A stretch of DNA of 64,000 nucleotides from Oxalobacteraceae bacterium UBA6704 (lineage in GTDB: Bacteria; Pseudomonadota; Gammaproteobacteria; Burkholderiales; Burkholderiaceae_D), in the NCBI GenBank assembly GCA_002454505.1, contig DKJA01000180.1, positions 13,377-77,376 of the forward strand, in the 5' to 3' direction. Shown here piece by piece: positions 24,478 to 32,938 of this stretch. Below the pieces are notes generated by a model. It worked only from the letters and a program-made list of their open reading frames with translations, was not told the origin of the DNA and searched no databases. Within the stretch, counting starts at the first letter, position 1, and every line of letters starts with the position of its first letter. Made by a program: the position numbers and the translations under genes.

Positions 24478-25956
24478 TCACGCGGCCAGCAGCGCCCCGC
24501 TGCCGCCCGCGGCCAGCAGCCACGTCTTGAACCGGTACAGCCGCTGCCGGTAATTGCCCTCCGGCCCCGCCAGGCTGCAATCGACCGTATCGAACACGCG
24601 CACGATGCGATCCAGCGCCTGGCGCTGGCGGGCGCTGTCGACCGGCACCAGCCGGCGGCGGCTGCGCCCATGGCTGGCGCGGATGTCGATGACGAGGCAG
24701 TGGCCGTGATCGGCCGCCGCAACATCCAGCAATAACGCCTCCGCCCGGCTCAGGTGGAACAGCCCTGCCAGTTCGATGCGGGCTGCCAGCAGGGGCTGGC
24801 TGCTGGCCAGCTCGCGTGTCAGCAGGGGCAGCAGTGGCGCGGCCCAGCCGGGGCCCTCGGGCGGCGGCGCGATGCGCTGCAATGCCGCACCGGCCTGGAC
24901 GCAGCCTTGCGCCGCCGCCTTCTGCAACCAGTACGCCGCCTTCACATCGTTTTCCTCGCCGCCCCGGCGCAACCGCCACGCATGCATGCCGCATTCCAGT
25001 TGCGCGGCGCGGTGGCCCAGTTCGGCCGCCCGCTCGATGCAGGTTTGCGCCGCACCGGCGCTGCGCTGCGAACACTCCGGCCGCATGTAGATGCGCGACA
25101 GCGCGAACCACGCCGGCGCCGCGCCCTGCTCGCCGGCCTGCGTCAGCCAGCGGATGGCCCGCTTGAAATTGGCCTGGCCGGCCGGGTGCGGCAGGCGTTC
25201 GCCCGTCACGTCCATGCGGGCCAGCTGCAGCCCGAGCACCAGTTGCGCGTCGCGGTCGCCGCCGGCCGCGGCCAGTTCGCGCAGCCGCTGCACTTCGCTG
25301 CTGCCGGCGTCGGCCAGCGCATCGGCACAGCGCGCCAGCAGGCTCGCTTCGGCCGTGCCGCCCTGCCACGCCGCCGCATCGGACGGTGCCGCCGCGGCGA
25401 TCGACCGCGCCACCGGCAGCGCCTGCACGAGAAAGCCGGCGCCCGCGCCGTCGTGCCACAGCCGGTCCAGGTGGGGAAAGCGGATCGGGTGGCCGGGTGC
25501 CGTGCCGGCGGCCGGCGTTGCGGGCAGCACGGCTTCTGCCGGCCGCAGCCGGGCCAGCAGGGCGCGCGCTTCGACGGCGCCGGCCTGCACGGCCGCTTCC
25601 AGCGCCTGCCGGGCCTGCCGGCGCAGCGTGGCATTGGTGATGGGTGGATCCTGCAGCAGCAGCTGGCCCAGCGTGACGGCGGCCGGCACGATGCCGGCCG
25701 CGCTGGCGCGGGCATACCAGTCCAGCAGGGCGGGCCGCGCGTGGCAGGCCAGCTGCCAGGGAATGTGGCGGCCGATCAGGCGCCATGCTTCGTCCTGCCC
25801 GGCGGCGGCGGCGCGCGCCAGCCAGTGCAGCGCGGTGGGCAGGCTGCACGGCAGGCTGGCGCCGCCCGCCAGGTACAGCCTGCCCAGCTGTAACTGGCAG
25901 GCGGCGTCGCCCGACCGCGCACCCCGGATGATTGCTAGCTCTTCTCGATTGGCCAT
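24478..25956 (-). CDS. Sel1-like repeat (TPR-related) protein, function unknown
   Basis: A 492-residue protein of mostly helical, Ala-rich Sel1-type repeats. The ATG at 25956 has GGAGA upstream; the longer frame to 26013 adds residues with no homology signal. Recognisable repeats include ACQLQLGRLYLAGGASLPCS, ALHWLARAAAAGQDEAWRLI near the start and AAYWLQKAAAQGCVQAGAAL near residue 340. The last ~90 residues form a separate, non-repeat domain. No signal peptide is seen, so it is probably cytoplasmic. It is convergent with dapF. Sel1 proteins act as scaffolds, but no specific role can be assigned. Confidence 0.75.
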   Translation of the reverse strand: MANREELAIIRGARSGDAACQLQLGRLYLAGGASLPCSLPTALHWLARAAAAGQDEAWRLIGRHIPWQLACHARPALLDWYARASAAGIVPAAVTLGQLLLQDPPITNATLRRQARQALEAAVQAGAVEARALLARLRPAEAVLPATPAAGTAPGHPIRFPHLDRLWHDGAGAGFLVQALPVARSIAAAAPSDAAAWQGGTAEASLLARCADALADAGSSEVQRLRELAAAGGDRDAQLVLGLQLARMDVTGERLPHPAGQANFKRAIRWLTQAGEQGAAPAWFALSRIYMRPECSQRSAGAAQTCIERAAELGHRAAQLECGMHAWRLRRGGEENDVKAAYWLQKAAAQGCVQAGAALQRIAPPPEGPGWAAPLLPLLTRELASSQPLLAARIELAGLFHLSRAEALLLDVAAADHGHCLVIDIRASHGRSRRRLVPVDSARQRQALDRIVRVFDTVDCSLAGPEGNYRQRLYRFKTWLLAAGGSGALLAA

Positions 25957-26389
25957 CTCGGTCTCCAAAAAGCTGCGTTTCATCGGGCGGCCGGCGTGGC
26001 CGCACCCTGACACTGCGCTTTTTTCTTGTCGTGTTGGCAGCGCAACTGAACAGTCTAGTCCGCCAAATGTTGCGTTGCCCTGACAACGTGCTCAGCCTTT
26101 GATCGGGCGCAAGCGGGGCGGACCGTATGCTCGACTACGCTACCGGGACACCTTAACAACGAAAGGAACCGTGCACCGCCTTTCCCCGCCCTCCCCCGTA
26201 AAACTACCGTTTCATAAATACAACAAGAAGCCCGTGTTTACGCCTTTCCATCCACGCCGATGGCACGGCTCGACCAAGACCGTCGCGCTGCCCGCGGCGG
26301 CGCACTAAGGTTCATGCTGCCGGGTGCCGGAGACGCTCCCCGGGCTGGTGGATTCTTTGATCGATTACTCTTGCATAAGGGAATAACAA
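25957..26389. other. 433-base non-coding gap between divergent Sel1 protein and porin genes
   Basis: The gap must hold the promoters of both divergent genes, since the coding starts are at 25956 and 26390. A 69-codon frame at 26099-26308 on the plus strand has no ribosome site or recognisable protein features and is not accepted as a gene. I see no clear hairpin with a T-run and no recognisable operator. The ribosome site for the porin is AAGGGAAT just before 26390. Confidence 0.6.
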
Positions 26390-27445
26390 ATGAAGAAATC
26401 CTTGGTTGCCCTGGCCCTGACGGGCGCGTTCGGCGTGGCAAGCGCCCAGTCTTCCGTGACGGTCTACGGCACGCTCGATGCCGGCATCACCCGCACCACG
26501 CACGTGGCGAACGATGCCACGCAGATCGCCAAGCGCGACAACAACAAGCTCGGTTTCCGCGGGGTCGAAGACCTCGGCAACGGCCTGAAGGCCCTGTTCC
26601 AGCTGGAGATCCGCTATGAGCCGGACACCGGCACGTTCGAAAGCAATGTGCGGCCGCTGTTCCAGGGCCAGAGCCGGGTGGGCCTGCAGGGCGCCTTCGG
26701 CACGGCGCGGCTGGGCCGCGGGCTGACGGCGTTCCAGGAATCCGTGATGGCCTTCGAACCGTGGTCCGGCCTGCCCAACGTGGCCGGTTACCAGACCAAC
26801 CTGCAGGTGGCCGGCTATACCAGCGACCCGCTCAGCGTGGCTGGCAACTCGGCCAACCGCTTCTCCAACGGCGCGTTCTACAACTCGCCCGTATGGAACG
26901 GCTTCCAGGTCAATGTCACCGTGGCCACCAAGGAAGCCAACGGCAATCCGGCCATCATCGGCAAGGGCACGGCGGCCGCGCCGCAATATGCGGCCAACGC
27001 CAAGGCATCGGCCAATCCGTATTCCATCAGCGCCACCTACACGAACGGCCCGTTCGCCGCGATGCTGGCGGCCGAGCGCAATGGCGTGGAATCGAAACTG
27101 TGGTCGGTGGCGGCCTCGTACAAGCCGCTGGCGGCACTCAAGCTGATGGGCTCGTACCAGCGGCAGGACCAGAGCCACACGCTGTTCACCAACACCGATA
27201 CGGATGCGTGGGTGCTGGGCCTGAACTACACGATCGGCGCGGGCAAGATCCTGGCCGGCTACGGGCAGAAGAAGCCGGATGGCGTGCTGAAAACCAAGCA
27301 GGCGTCGGTGGGCTACGAGTACAGCCTGTCGCCGCGCACCTATCTTTATGTGGACGTGGCGCAGAAGAAAACGCCGTATCTCGTCACCGACCGCGACGAC
27401 GTGGACCAGAACCACTACGCGCTGGGCATCCACCACAACTTCTGA
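26390..27445 (+). CDS. Gram-negative porin
   Basis: A trimeric outer-membrane diffusion channel of 351 residues. The signal peptide is MKKSLVALALTGAFGVASAQ, followed by SSVTVYGTLDAGITRTTHVA, the standard start of betaproteobacterial porins. Typical blocks are NKLGFRGVEDLGNGLKALFQ, RVGLQGAFGTARLGRG and the final strand ALGIHHNF with terminal Phe. It stands alone, with a strong terminator just after the stop. It splits what is elsewhere a dapF-DUF484-xerC neighbourhood. Confidence 0.94.
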   Translation: MKKSLVALALTGAFGVASAQSSVTVYGTLDAGITRTTHVANDATQIAKRDNNKLGFRGVEDLGNGLKALFQLEIRYEPDTGTFESNVRPLFQGQSRVGLQGAFGTARLGRGLTAFQESVMAFEPWSGLPNVAGYQTNLQVAGYTSDPLSVAGNSANRFSNGAFYNSPVWNGFQVNVTVATKEANGNPAIIGKGTAAAPQYAANAKASANPYSISATYTNGPFAAMLAAERNGVESKLWSVAASYKPLAALKLMGSYQRQDQSHTLFTNTDTDAWVLGLNYTIGAGKILAGYGQKKPDGVLKTKQASVGYEYSLSPRTYLYVDVAQKKTPYLVTDRDDVDQNHYALGIHHNF

Positions 27446-27458
27446 GGGGGAGGGGGGA

Positions 27459-27493
27459 GGCGCTCCGGGCCGTTGGCCGGGGCGCCTTTTTTT
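27459..27493 (+). terminator. Rho-independent terminator after the porin gene
   Basis: GGCGCTCCGG at 27459-27468 pairs with CCGGGGCGCC at 27477-27486 (one G-T pair) around an 8-base loop. A run of seven T residues follows. It begins 14 bases after the porin stop codon. Confidence 0.9.
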
Positions 27494-27569
27494 ATGGCGC
27501 GGCCGAAGGGCCGCTGATTCTGTTGCCCGTCGGTTAGAATGTCGCTTGCCTTATTTGAATTCGACGACC

Positions 27570-28241
27570 ATGACCGCTATCCTGGATTCCGCCGCTGTGG
27601 CGCAGTACCTCACAGACCATCCCCATTTCTTCGAAGAGCATGCCAACCTGCTGGGCGATGTGCGGCTGTCCAGTCCGCTGATGGGGCGCGCCGTCTCGCT
27701 GCAGGAGCGGCAGATGGAAGTGATGCGCGAGAAGTACAAGGTGCTGGAACTGCGCCTTGCCGAGCTGAACCGCCACGCCGTGGAAAACCAGGGCATCGCC
27801 AACCGCTTCCACAGCTGGAACCAGTCGCTGCTGCGCGAGCGCGACGTGGCCGCCATGCCGCGCGCCGTCACCGAAGGCCTGAAGGCCAGCTTCAACGTGC
27901 CGGCCGCCACGCTGCGCCTGTTCAATGTGGCTCCCGCCGCGGCCGGCGAATGGTATGCGGCCGGTGTTTCCGAGGATGCCCGCCTGTTCGCCAACAGCCT
28001 GGCGGCACCCTACTGCGGCAGCAACAACGATTTCGAAGCCGTCCGCTGGCTGGACGATGCGCCGTCGATCAAGTCGGCCGTCATCGTCGCGCTGCGCGCG
28101 CCGGGCAGCAAGGGTCCGGCGTTCGGCCTGCTGATCATGGGTTCGCCCGATCCGGAACGCTTCACGTCGCTGATGGCCACCGACTTCCTCGTCCACATCG
28201 GCGAGACGGCCAGCGTGGCCCTGGCGCCGCTGCTGGCCTGA
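27570..28241 (+). CDS. DUF484 family protein
   Basis: A 223-residue protein of the DUF484 family, related to GAF-fold domains and of unknown function. The ATG at 27570 gives MTAILDSAAVAQYLTDHPHF, the conserved start. The block FFEEHANLLGDVRLSSPLMG follows, then a coiled-coil-like helix (VSLQERQMEVMREKYKVLEL) and a C-terminal GAF-like part. It ends four bases before xerC, matching the conserved DUF484-xerC pairing in proteobacteria. The association is structural; the biochemical role is not known. Confidence 0.88.
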   Translation: MTAILDSAAVAQYLTDHPHFFEEHANLLGDVRLSSPLMGRAVSLQERQMEVMREKYKVLELRLAELNRHAVENQGIANRFHSWNQSLLRERDVAAMPRAVTEGLKASFNVPAATLRLFNVAPAAAGEWYAAGVSEDARLFANSLAAPYCGSNNDFEAVRWLDDAPSIKSAVIVALRAPGSKGPAFGLLIMGSPDPERFTSLMATDFLVHIGETASVALAPLLA

Positions 28242-28245
28242 CACC

Positions 28246-29187
28246 ATGACGGGCGGCGCGGACCACGTTGCCGCCTGGCTGCGCCACCTGGCCACGCAGC
28301 GCAAGCTGTCCCCGCGCACGGTGGAAGCCTACGGCCGCGACCTGGCCGAACTGGCCACGCTGGCCGGTGACACACCATTGACGGCCATCGGCCACGCCGA
28401 CATCCGCCGCTTCGCCGCCAGGCTGCACGCGGCCGGCCAGCAGGGCCGGTCGATCGCCCGCAAGCTGTCCGGCTGGCGGGGTTTCTTCAACTGGCTGGCC
28501 GGGCAGACGCCGCTGGCCGCCAATCCCGTGGAAGGCGTGCGCGCGCCCAAGCGCCCGAAAAGCCTGCCGAAGGCACTGTCCGTCGACGACGCCGTGCAAC
28601 TGGTGGCCACGCCGGCCCGCCAGGCAGCTGCCGCCCCCACCCCATCCGAGTTGTGCAATACGGCCATGTTCGAGCTGCTGTATTCCAGCGGCCTGCGGGT
28701 GTCCGAGCTGTGCAGCCTGGACCTGCACTATATGAAAGCCACCGGCAATGTGCCGGCCTCGGCCGGCTGGCTGGAGCGGGACAACGGCGAAGTGGTCGTC
28801 ACCGGCAAGGGCAACAAGATGCGCCGCGTGCCCGTCGGCACGGCCGCGCTCGATGCGCTGGCGGCGTGGCTGAACGTGCGCCCTGCCCCGTCCGATGGCA
28901 GCGCCGCGCTGTTCGTCAGCGAACGGGGCATCCGGGTGTCGCCCCGCGTCGTGCAGATGCGGCTGAAAAATCATGCGCTGGCCACCGGCGCGGCCGTGCA
29001 CGTGCACCCGCACATGCTGCGGCATTCGTTCGCCTCGCACGTGCTGCAGTCGTCCGGCGACCTGCGCGCCGTGCAGGAAATGCTGGGCCACAGCAGCATC
29101 ACGTCGACGCAGGTGTACACGGCGCTGGATTTCCAGCACCTGGCCCAGGTGTACGACAAGGCCCATCCCCGCGCCAAGCCAAAATAA
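28246..29187 (+). CDS. xerC: Tyrosine recombinase XerC
   Basis: Site-specific recombinase that, with XerD, resolves chromosome dimers at dif near division. It has 313 residues. The N-terminal core-binding domain includes RKLSPRTVEAYGRDLAEL. The C-terminal catalytic domain has Arg in SSGLRVSELC (near 149), Lys in VVTGKGNKMRRVPVG, the HxxR box in HPHMLRHSFASH (near 252-262), His in LGHSSITSTQVYT and the Tyr nucleophile near 291. The link to DUF484 supports XerC over XerD. No integrase features or att sites are seen nearby. Confidence 0.93.
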   Translation: MTGGADHVAAWLRHLATQRKLSPRTVEAYGRDLAELATLAGDTPLTAIGHADIRRFAARLHAAGQQGRSIARKLSGWRGFFNWLAGQTPLAANPVEGVRAPKRPKSLPKALSVDDAVQLVATPARQAAAAPTPSELCNTAMFELLYSSGLRVSELCSLDLHYMKATGNVPASAGWLERDNGEVVVTGKGNKMRRVPVGTAALDALAAWLNVRPAPSDGSAALFVSERGIRVSPRVVQMRLKNHALATGAAVHVHPHMLRHSFASHVLQSSGDLRAVQEMLGHSSITSTQVYTALDFQHLAQVYDKAHPRAKPK

Positions 29188-29290
29188 GCGCAGGTGGGCG
29201 GAATCGCCTGCTGATACACATCAATACACGTGTTGGACAGCGTAATTGGAAATCCGGCATAATCGGCCGATTCTGTTACCGGCAAGCGAT

Positions 29291-30337
29291 ATGTCCCTGA
29301 TTCCGACCACCATCCTGACCGGCTTCCTCGGCGCCGGCAAAACCACCCTGCTGAACCGCATCCTCCGTGAAAACCACGGCATGCGGATCGCCGTCATCGA
29401 AAACGAATTCGGCCAGGAAAACATCGACAACGAGATCCTCGTGCAGGAAAGCCGCGAGCAGATCGTCGAGATGAACAACGGCTGCATCTGCTGCACGGTG
29501 CGGGGCGACCTGATCATCGGCCTGTCCGACCTGGCGAAGAAGCGCGCCGCCGGCGAGATCGCGTTCGACCGTGTCGTCATCGAAACGACGGGCCTGGCCA
29601 ATCCCGGCCCCGTCGCGCAGACCTTCTTCGTCGACGAGGAAGTGGGCAGCCACTACCTGCTGGACGCCATCGTCACCGTCGTCGATGCCCGCCACGCGAT
29701 GGCCCAGCTGGACGACAACGAAGAGGCGCAGCGCCAGGTGGGCTTCGCGGACAAGATCCTGTTCTCGAAAACCGATCTGGTCGATGAAGCCGCGCTGGCC
29801 GCGCTGACCACCCGCATCCGCCGCATCAACCCGCGCGCGCCGATCGGCCGCTCCGACTTCGGCAACACGCCGATCACGGAGGTGCTGGATCTGAAAGGCT
29901 TCAACCTGAACGAGAAGCTGGAACTGGATCCGGATTTCCTGGCGGCCGAGGAGCACGAGCATCACGAGCACGATCACGAGCACGGCGAACACTGCGACCA
30001 CCCGAGCCACCATCATGACCACCACCACGGTCACCACACCGACGACATCGCCGCGTTCACGTTCAAGAGCGACCGGCCGTTCGACTCGGCCAAGCTGGAC
30101 GAATTCCTGGGCGGCCTGGTCAATGTGTACGGCCCTCGCATGTTGCGCTACAAAGGCGTATTGTGGATGGACGGTGCGGAGCGCAAGGTCGTCTTCCAGG
30201 GCGTGCACCAGCTGATGGGCAGCGACCTGGGCGCCAAATGGGGCGACACCGACGTGCGTGGCAGCAAAATGGTGTTTATCGGCAAAAATCTTCCGAAAGA
30301 CATCTTTGTTCGCGGTTTGGAACAATGTCTGGTATAA
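29291..30337 (+). CDS. COG0523 (CobW/YjiA-type) GTPase, metal chaperone
   Basis: A G3E-family P-loop GTPase of 348 residues, probably handling zinc or another divalent metal. The ATG at 29291 gives MSLIPTTILTGFLGAGKTTL, with the Walker A motif GFLGAGKTT. The family's metal-binding CxCC motif is NGCICCTVRGD near residue 64. A His/Asp/Glu-rich stretch near 220-250 (HEHHEHDHEHGEHCDH and further His pairs) is a likely metal reservoir. The C-terminal CobW domain ends GAKWGDTDVRGSKMVFIGKN. It precedes dksA by 96 bases. I found no convincing Zur operator. Confidence 0.9.
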   Translation: MSLIPTTILTGFLGAGKTTLLNRILRENHGMRIAVIENEFGQENIDNEILVQESREQIVEMNNGCICCTVRGDLIIGLSDLAKKRAAGEIAFDRVVIETTGLANPGPVAQTFFVDEEVGSHYLLDAIVTVVDARHAMAQLDDNEEAQRQVGFADKILFSKTDLVDEAALAALTTRIRRINPRAPIGRSDFGNTPITEVLDLKGFNLNEKLELDPDFLAAEEHEHHEHDHEHGEHCDHPSHHHDHHHGHHTDDIAAFTFKSDRPFDSAKLDEFLGGLVNVYGPRMLRYKGVLWMDGAERKVVFQGVHQLMGSDLGAKWGDTDVRGSKMVFIGKNLPKDIFVRGLEQCLV

Positions 30338-30433
30338 ACTAACCCGGATTTTTGTGGGCCGCGCCCGGTCCAGGCCTGTGCGGCCTCCCGGCTGGAATTT
30401 GAAAACTCTGTCGTATCGAAGGTAAGCGAAGTC

Positions 30434-30874
30434 ATGACCAAAACAAATAAATCCCCAGCGGAAGCGCCTATCCTCACCGAAGAAGAAATTCTGGCGATGA
30501 GCGACAAGGATTATATGAATCCGGCTCAACTGGCCTTCTTCAAGGCAAAGCTGCAGGACCTGGAAAAGGAACTGCTGAAAAACGCCGGCGAAACCACCGA
30601 ACACCTGCGGGAAACGGTGCTGGTGCCCGATCCGGCCGACCGCGCCACGATCGAGGAAGAGCACGCGCTGGAACTGCGCACCCGCGACCGCGAACGCAAG
30701 CTGCTGAAGAAAGTGCAGCAGTCGATCGTGTCGATCGACAGCGGCGAATACGGCTGGTGCGAGGAAACGGGCGAACCGATCGGCGTGCCCCGCCTGATCG
30801 CCCGGCCGACGGCCACGCTGTCGCTGGAAGCGCAGCAGCGCCGCGAACTGAAGCAAAAGCTGTACGGCGACTGA
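30434..30874 (+). CDS. dksA: RNA polymerase-binding transcription factor DksA (one-cysteine type)
   Basis: A 146-residue factor that binds the RNA polymerase secondary channel and works with ppGpp. The coiled-coil region (about 45-110) has acidic tip residues in LVPDPADRATIEEEHALELR. In the zinc-finger region only one of the four cysteines remains: YGWCEETGEPIG has C-E-E-T and ATLSLEAQQRREL has S-L-E-A. E. coli DksA has CxxC at both places. This matches the zinc-independent type common in alpha- and betaproteobacteria and Pseudomonas DksA2. A terminator follows the stop. Confidence 0.93.
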   Translation: MTKTNKSPAEAPILTEEEILAMSDKDYMNPAQLAFFKAKLQDLEKELLKNAGETTEHLRETVLVPDPADRATIEEEHALELRTRDRERKLLKKVQQSIVSIDSGEYGWCEETGEPIGVPRLIARPTATLSLEAQQRRELKQKLYGD

Positions 30875-30892
30875 TCCATCCGTCGCCCGGTG

Positions 30893-30919
30893 AAAAAGCA
30901 CGCTGCGGCGTGCTTTTTT
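30893..30919 (+). terminator. Rho-independent terminator after dksA
   Basis: AAAAAGCACGC at 30893-30903 pairs with GCGTGCTTTTTT at 30908-30919 around a four-base loop, ending in a run of six T residues. The A-run on the left means it could also work on the opposite strand. It starts 19 bases after the dksA stop. Confidence 0.9.
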
Positions 30920-30991
30920 CATGTCCGCCTTTTCATTTATTTACGCTCTACCGTGCCCTGCCGTGGCTTGCCCTTCGGCTACACTACCGGC

Positions 30992-32302
30992 ATGGGACTC
31001 CTCTCCCTTTTCCGCAAAAAGCCCCCCGGCGCCATCGACGACGATGACGGGGAGGCCTACGCCCGCCTGGCCGCCGACAGCGAGCTGCTGCGCCAGCGCG
31101 CCCAGGCCGGACTGGATGCGCAGCGCGATACCGCCCGCGCCACGGTGCTGAAGATCGACGCCATCGAGGCCGAGATGGCCGCCGCCATGTTCAACACGGC
31201 GGAACCGGCCTTCCGGCGGCCGCCCCGCCCCCTGCCCGTGCCGGCCAACGACGATCCCGACGTGCCGGTGCTGGACGAGGCTGTCACCGAGCTGCTCGAC
31301 GAAGACGATCTCCCGGCCGAAGCGGCCGCCGCGGAAAGCGCGCCGCTGGTCGAGGAGGTGGCGATCCTGTACGCCAATGGCGATGCCGACGCCGCCTGCC
31401 AGCTGCTGGCCGAAGCGGTGGCCGCCCATGTCGCGGGCAGTCCGGACCGCACCGCATGGTGGATGCTGTTCGACCTGTACCAGGCCACCGGCCGCCAGGA
31501 GGCTTTCGACAGCCTGGCCATCGACTACGTCAGCACGTTTGAAACGTCGCCGCCGCCATGGCGGCCGCCCGCCAACGGCACCGGGCAGTACAGCGGCGTG
31601 ATGCCGACCGTGGCGCTGTCCGGCGTGCTGGACGCCACCGCGGCGGCGCAGATCGCCCGCATCGGCGAGCTGGCCGCGGCGGCGCCCGCGCTGCGGCTGG
31701 ATTTTTCCCGCGTGGCGGCCGTGGCCCCGGACGGTTGCGCGCTGCTGCACGACGCGCTGCGCAGCGTGCCGCCGGAGCGCGAACTGATGCTGGCCGGCGC
31801 GGAGAGCCTGCTGGCCAGGGTCGGGCTGCTGCTGGACGTGGGCCGGCGCGACGGCGGTCCGGCACCGTGGCTGCTGCGGCTCGAACTGCTGCGCCTGCTC
31901 GACCGGGAAAAGGATTTCGACGAGGCGGCGATGGATTATTGCGTGACGTTCGAAGTGTCGCCGCCATCGTTCACGCCGCCCGGCCGGATCGCCCATACCC
32001 GCAAGGAAGCGGCCGCGCCGGCCGCCGACCGCTACCTGCTGCCGGCCGTGGTGGCGGGCGAAACGGCCGGCCTGGCCGCCGCGCTGCGCGCCTATGCGGG
32101 GCAGCGGCCGGCGCTGGTGCTGGATTGTTCGCGTCTCGTGCGCATCGAACCCGGTGCCGCCGGCCAGCTGCTGGCCGCGCTGCAGGACCTGGCAGGCAAT
32201 GGCCGCCGCATCGAACTGCGCGAGCTGAATCACCTGGTGGCGGCCTTGCTGCGGCTTCTCGGTTATGGCAGTGTAGCCAGGTTGCTGCCGCACCGGTACT
32301 GA
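30992..32302 (+). CDS. STAS-domain protein with internal duplication
   Basis: A 436-residue cytoplasmic protein of unknown role. The ATG at 30992 (MGLLSLFRKKPPGAIDDDDG) is preferred over the open frame from 30890, which overlaps the dksA terminator. The middle has a TPR-like helix pair ending AFDSLAIDYVSTFETSPPPW. A STAS-like segment follows (LRLDFSRVAAVAPDGCALLH), then a second helix pair ending DFDEAAMDYCVTFEVSPPSF and a second STAS-like segment (ALVLDCSRLVRIEPGAAGQL). The protein is thus two copies of one helix-STAS module. STAS domains often bind nucleotides or act in anti-anti-sigma-like switches. It lies between dksA and hslV. Confidence 0.8.
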   Translation: MGLLSLFRKKPPGAIDDDDGEAYARLAADSELLRQRAQAGLDAQRDTARATVLKIDAIEAEMAAAMFNTAEPAFRRPPRPLPVPANDDPDVPVLDEAVTELLDEDDLPAEAAAAESAPLVEEVAILYANGDADAACQLLAEAVAAHVAGSPDRTAWWMLFDLYQATGRQEAFDSLAIDYVSTFETSPPPWRPPANGTGQYSGVMPTVALSGVLDATAAAQIARIGELAAAAPALRLDFSRVAAVAPDGCALLHDALRSVPPERELMLAGAESLLARVGLLLDVGRRDGGPAPWLLRLELLRLLDREKDFDEAAMDYCVTFEVSPPSFTPPGRIAHTRKEAAAPAADRYLLPAVVAGETAGLAAALRAYAGQRPALVLDCSRLVRIEPGAAGQLLAALQDLAGNGRRIELRELNHLVAALLRLLGYGSVARLLPHRY

Positions 32303-32390
32303 GCCGGCGTGCCGGGCTGGCCGTCCGGCCGGCTTGCAATTTGCTCTTCCAACCCCATTTTTGCGGCTGACGTCTTCACTAGAGGCAACT

Positions 32391-32927
32391 ATGGAACAAT
32401 TTCACGGCACCACGATCCTCTCCGTCCGCCGCGGCAAGCAGGTCGCGCTGGGCGGCGACGGCCAGGTCACGCTGGGCAATATCGTCATGAAGGGCTCGGC
32501 CCGCAAGGTGCGCAAGCTGTACCAGGGCAAGGTCCTGTGCGGCTTTGCCGGCGGCACCGCCGATGCGTTCACGCTGCTCGACCGCTTCGAGGGCAAGCTG
32601 GAAAAACACCAGGGCAACCTGCTGCGCGCCTCGGTCGAACTGGCCAAGGACTGGCGCACCGACCGCGTGCTGCGCCGGCTGGAAGCGATGCTGCTGGTGG
32701 CCGATGCGGAATCGACGCTGATCATCACCGGCAACGGCGACGTGCTGGAACCGGAAGACGGCATCGGCGCGATCGGCTCGGGCGGCGTGTATGCGCAGTC
32801 GGCCGCCAAGGCCCTGTTCGAGAACACGGAACTGGCGCCGGAAGAGATCGTCAAGAAAGCGCTGACGATCGCCGGCGAACTGTGCATCTACACGAATCTG
32901 TCGCACATCATCGAAACCCTGGACTGA
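32391..32927 (+). CDS. hslV: ATP-dependent protease HslVU, peptidase subunit
   Basis: Proteasome-like threonine peptidase that forms a double hexameric core capped by HslU. The ATG at 32391 has AGAGG upstream and gives MEQFHGTTILSVRRG, where a short propeptide is removed to expose the N-terminal Thr. It has 178 residues. Conserved motifs are the VALGGDGQVTLGN strand, FAGGTADAFTLLDRFEGKLE and GNGDVLEPEDGIGAIGSGG. It lies 11 bases upstream of hslU, the usual pairing. Confidence 0.97.
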   Translation: MEQFHGTTILSVRRGKQVALGGDGQVTLGNIVMKGSARKVRKLYQGKVLCGFAGGTADAFTLLDRFEGKLEKHQGNLLRASVELAKDWRTDRVLRRLEAMLLVADAESTLIITGNGDVLEPEDGIGAIGSGGVYAQSAAKALFENTELAPEEIVKKALTIAGELCIYTNLSHIIETLD

Positions 32928-32938
32928 ACGGAACCGCC

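Noticed and set aside
26099..26308. 69-codon ORF upstream of the porin
   Set aside because: No ribosome site, no family signal, and it lies in what must be promoter DNA.
28246..29187. Integrase marking a genomic island
   Set aside because: The recombinase has XerC features and the conserved DUF484 partner; no att repeats or island genes flank it.
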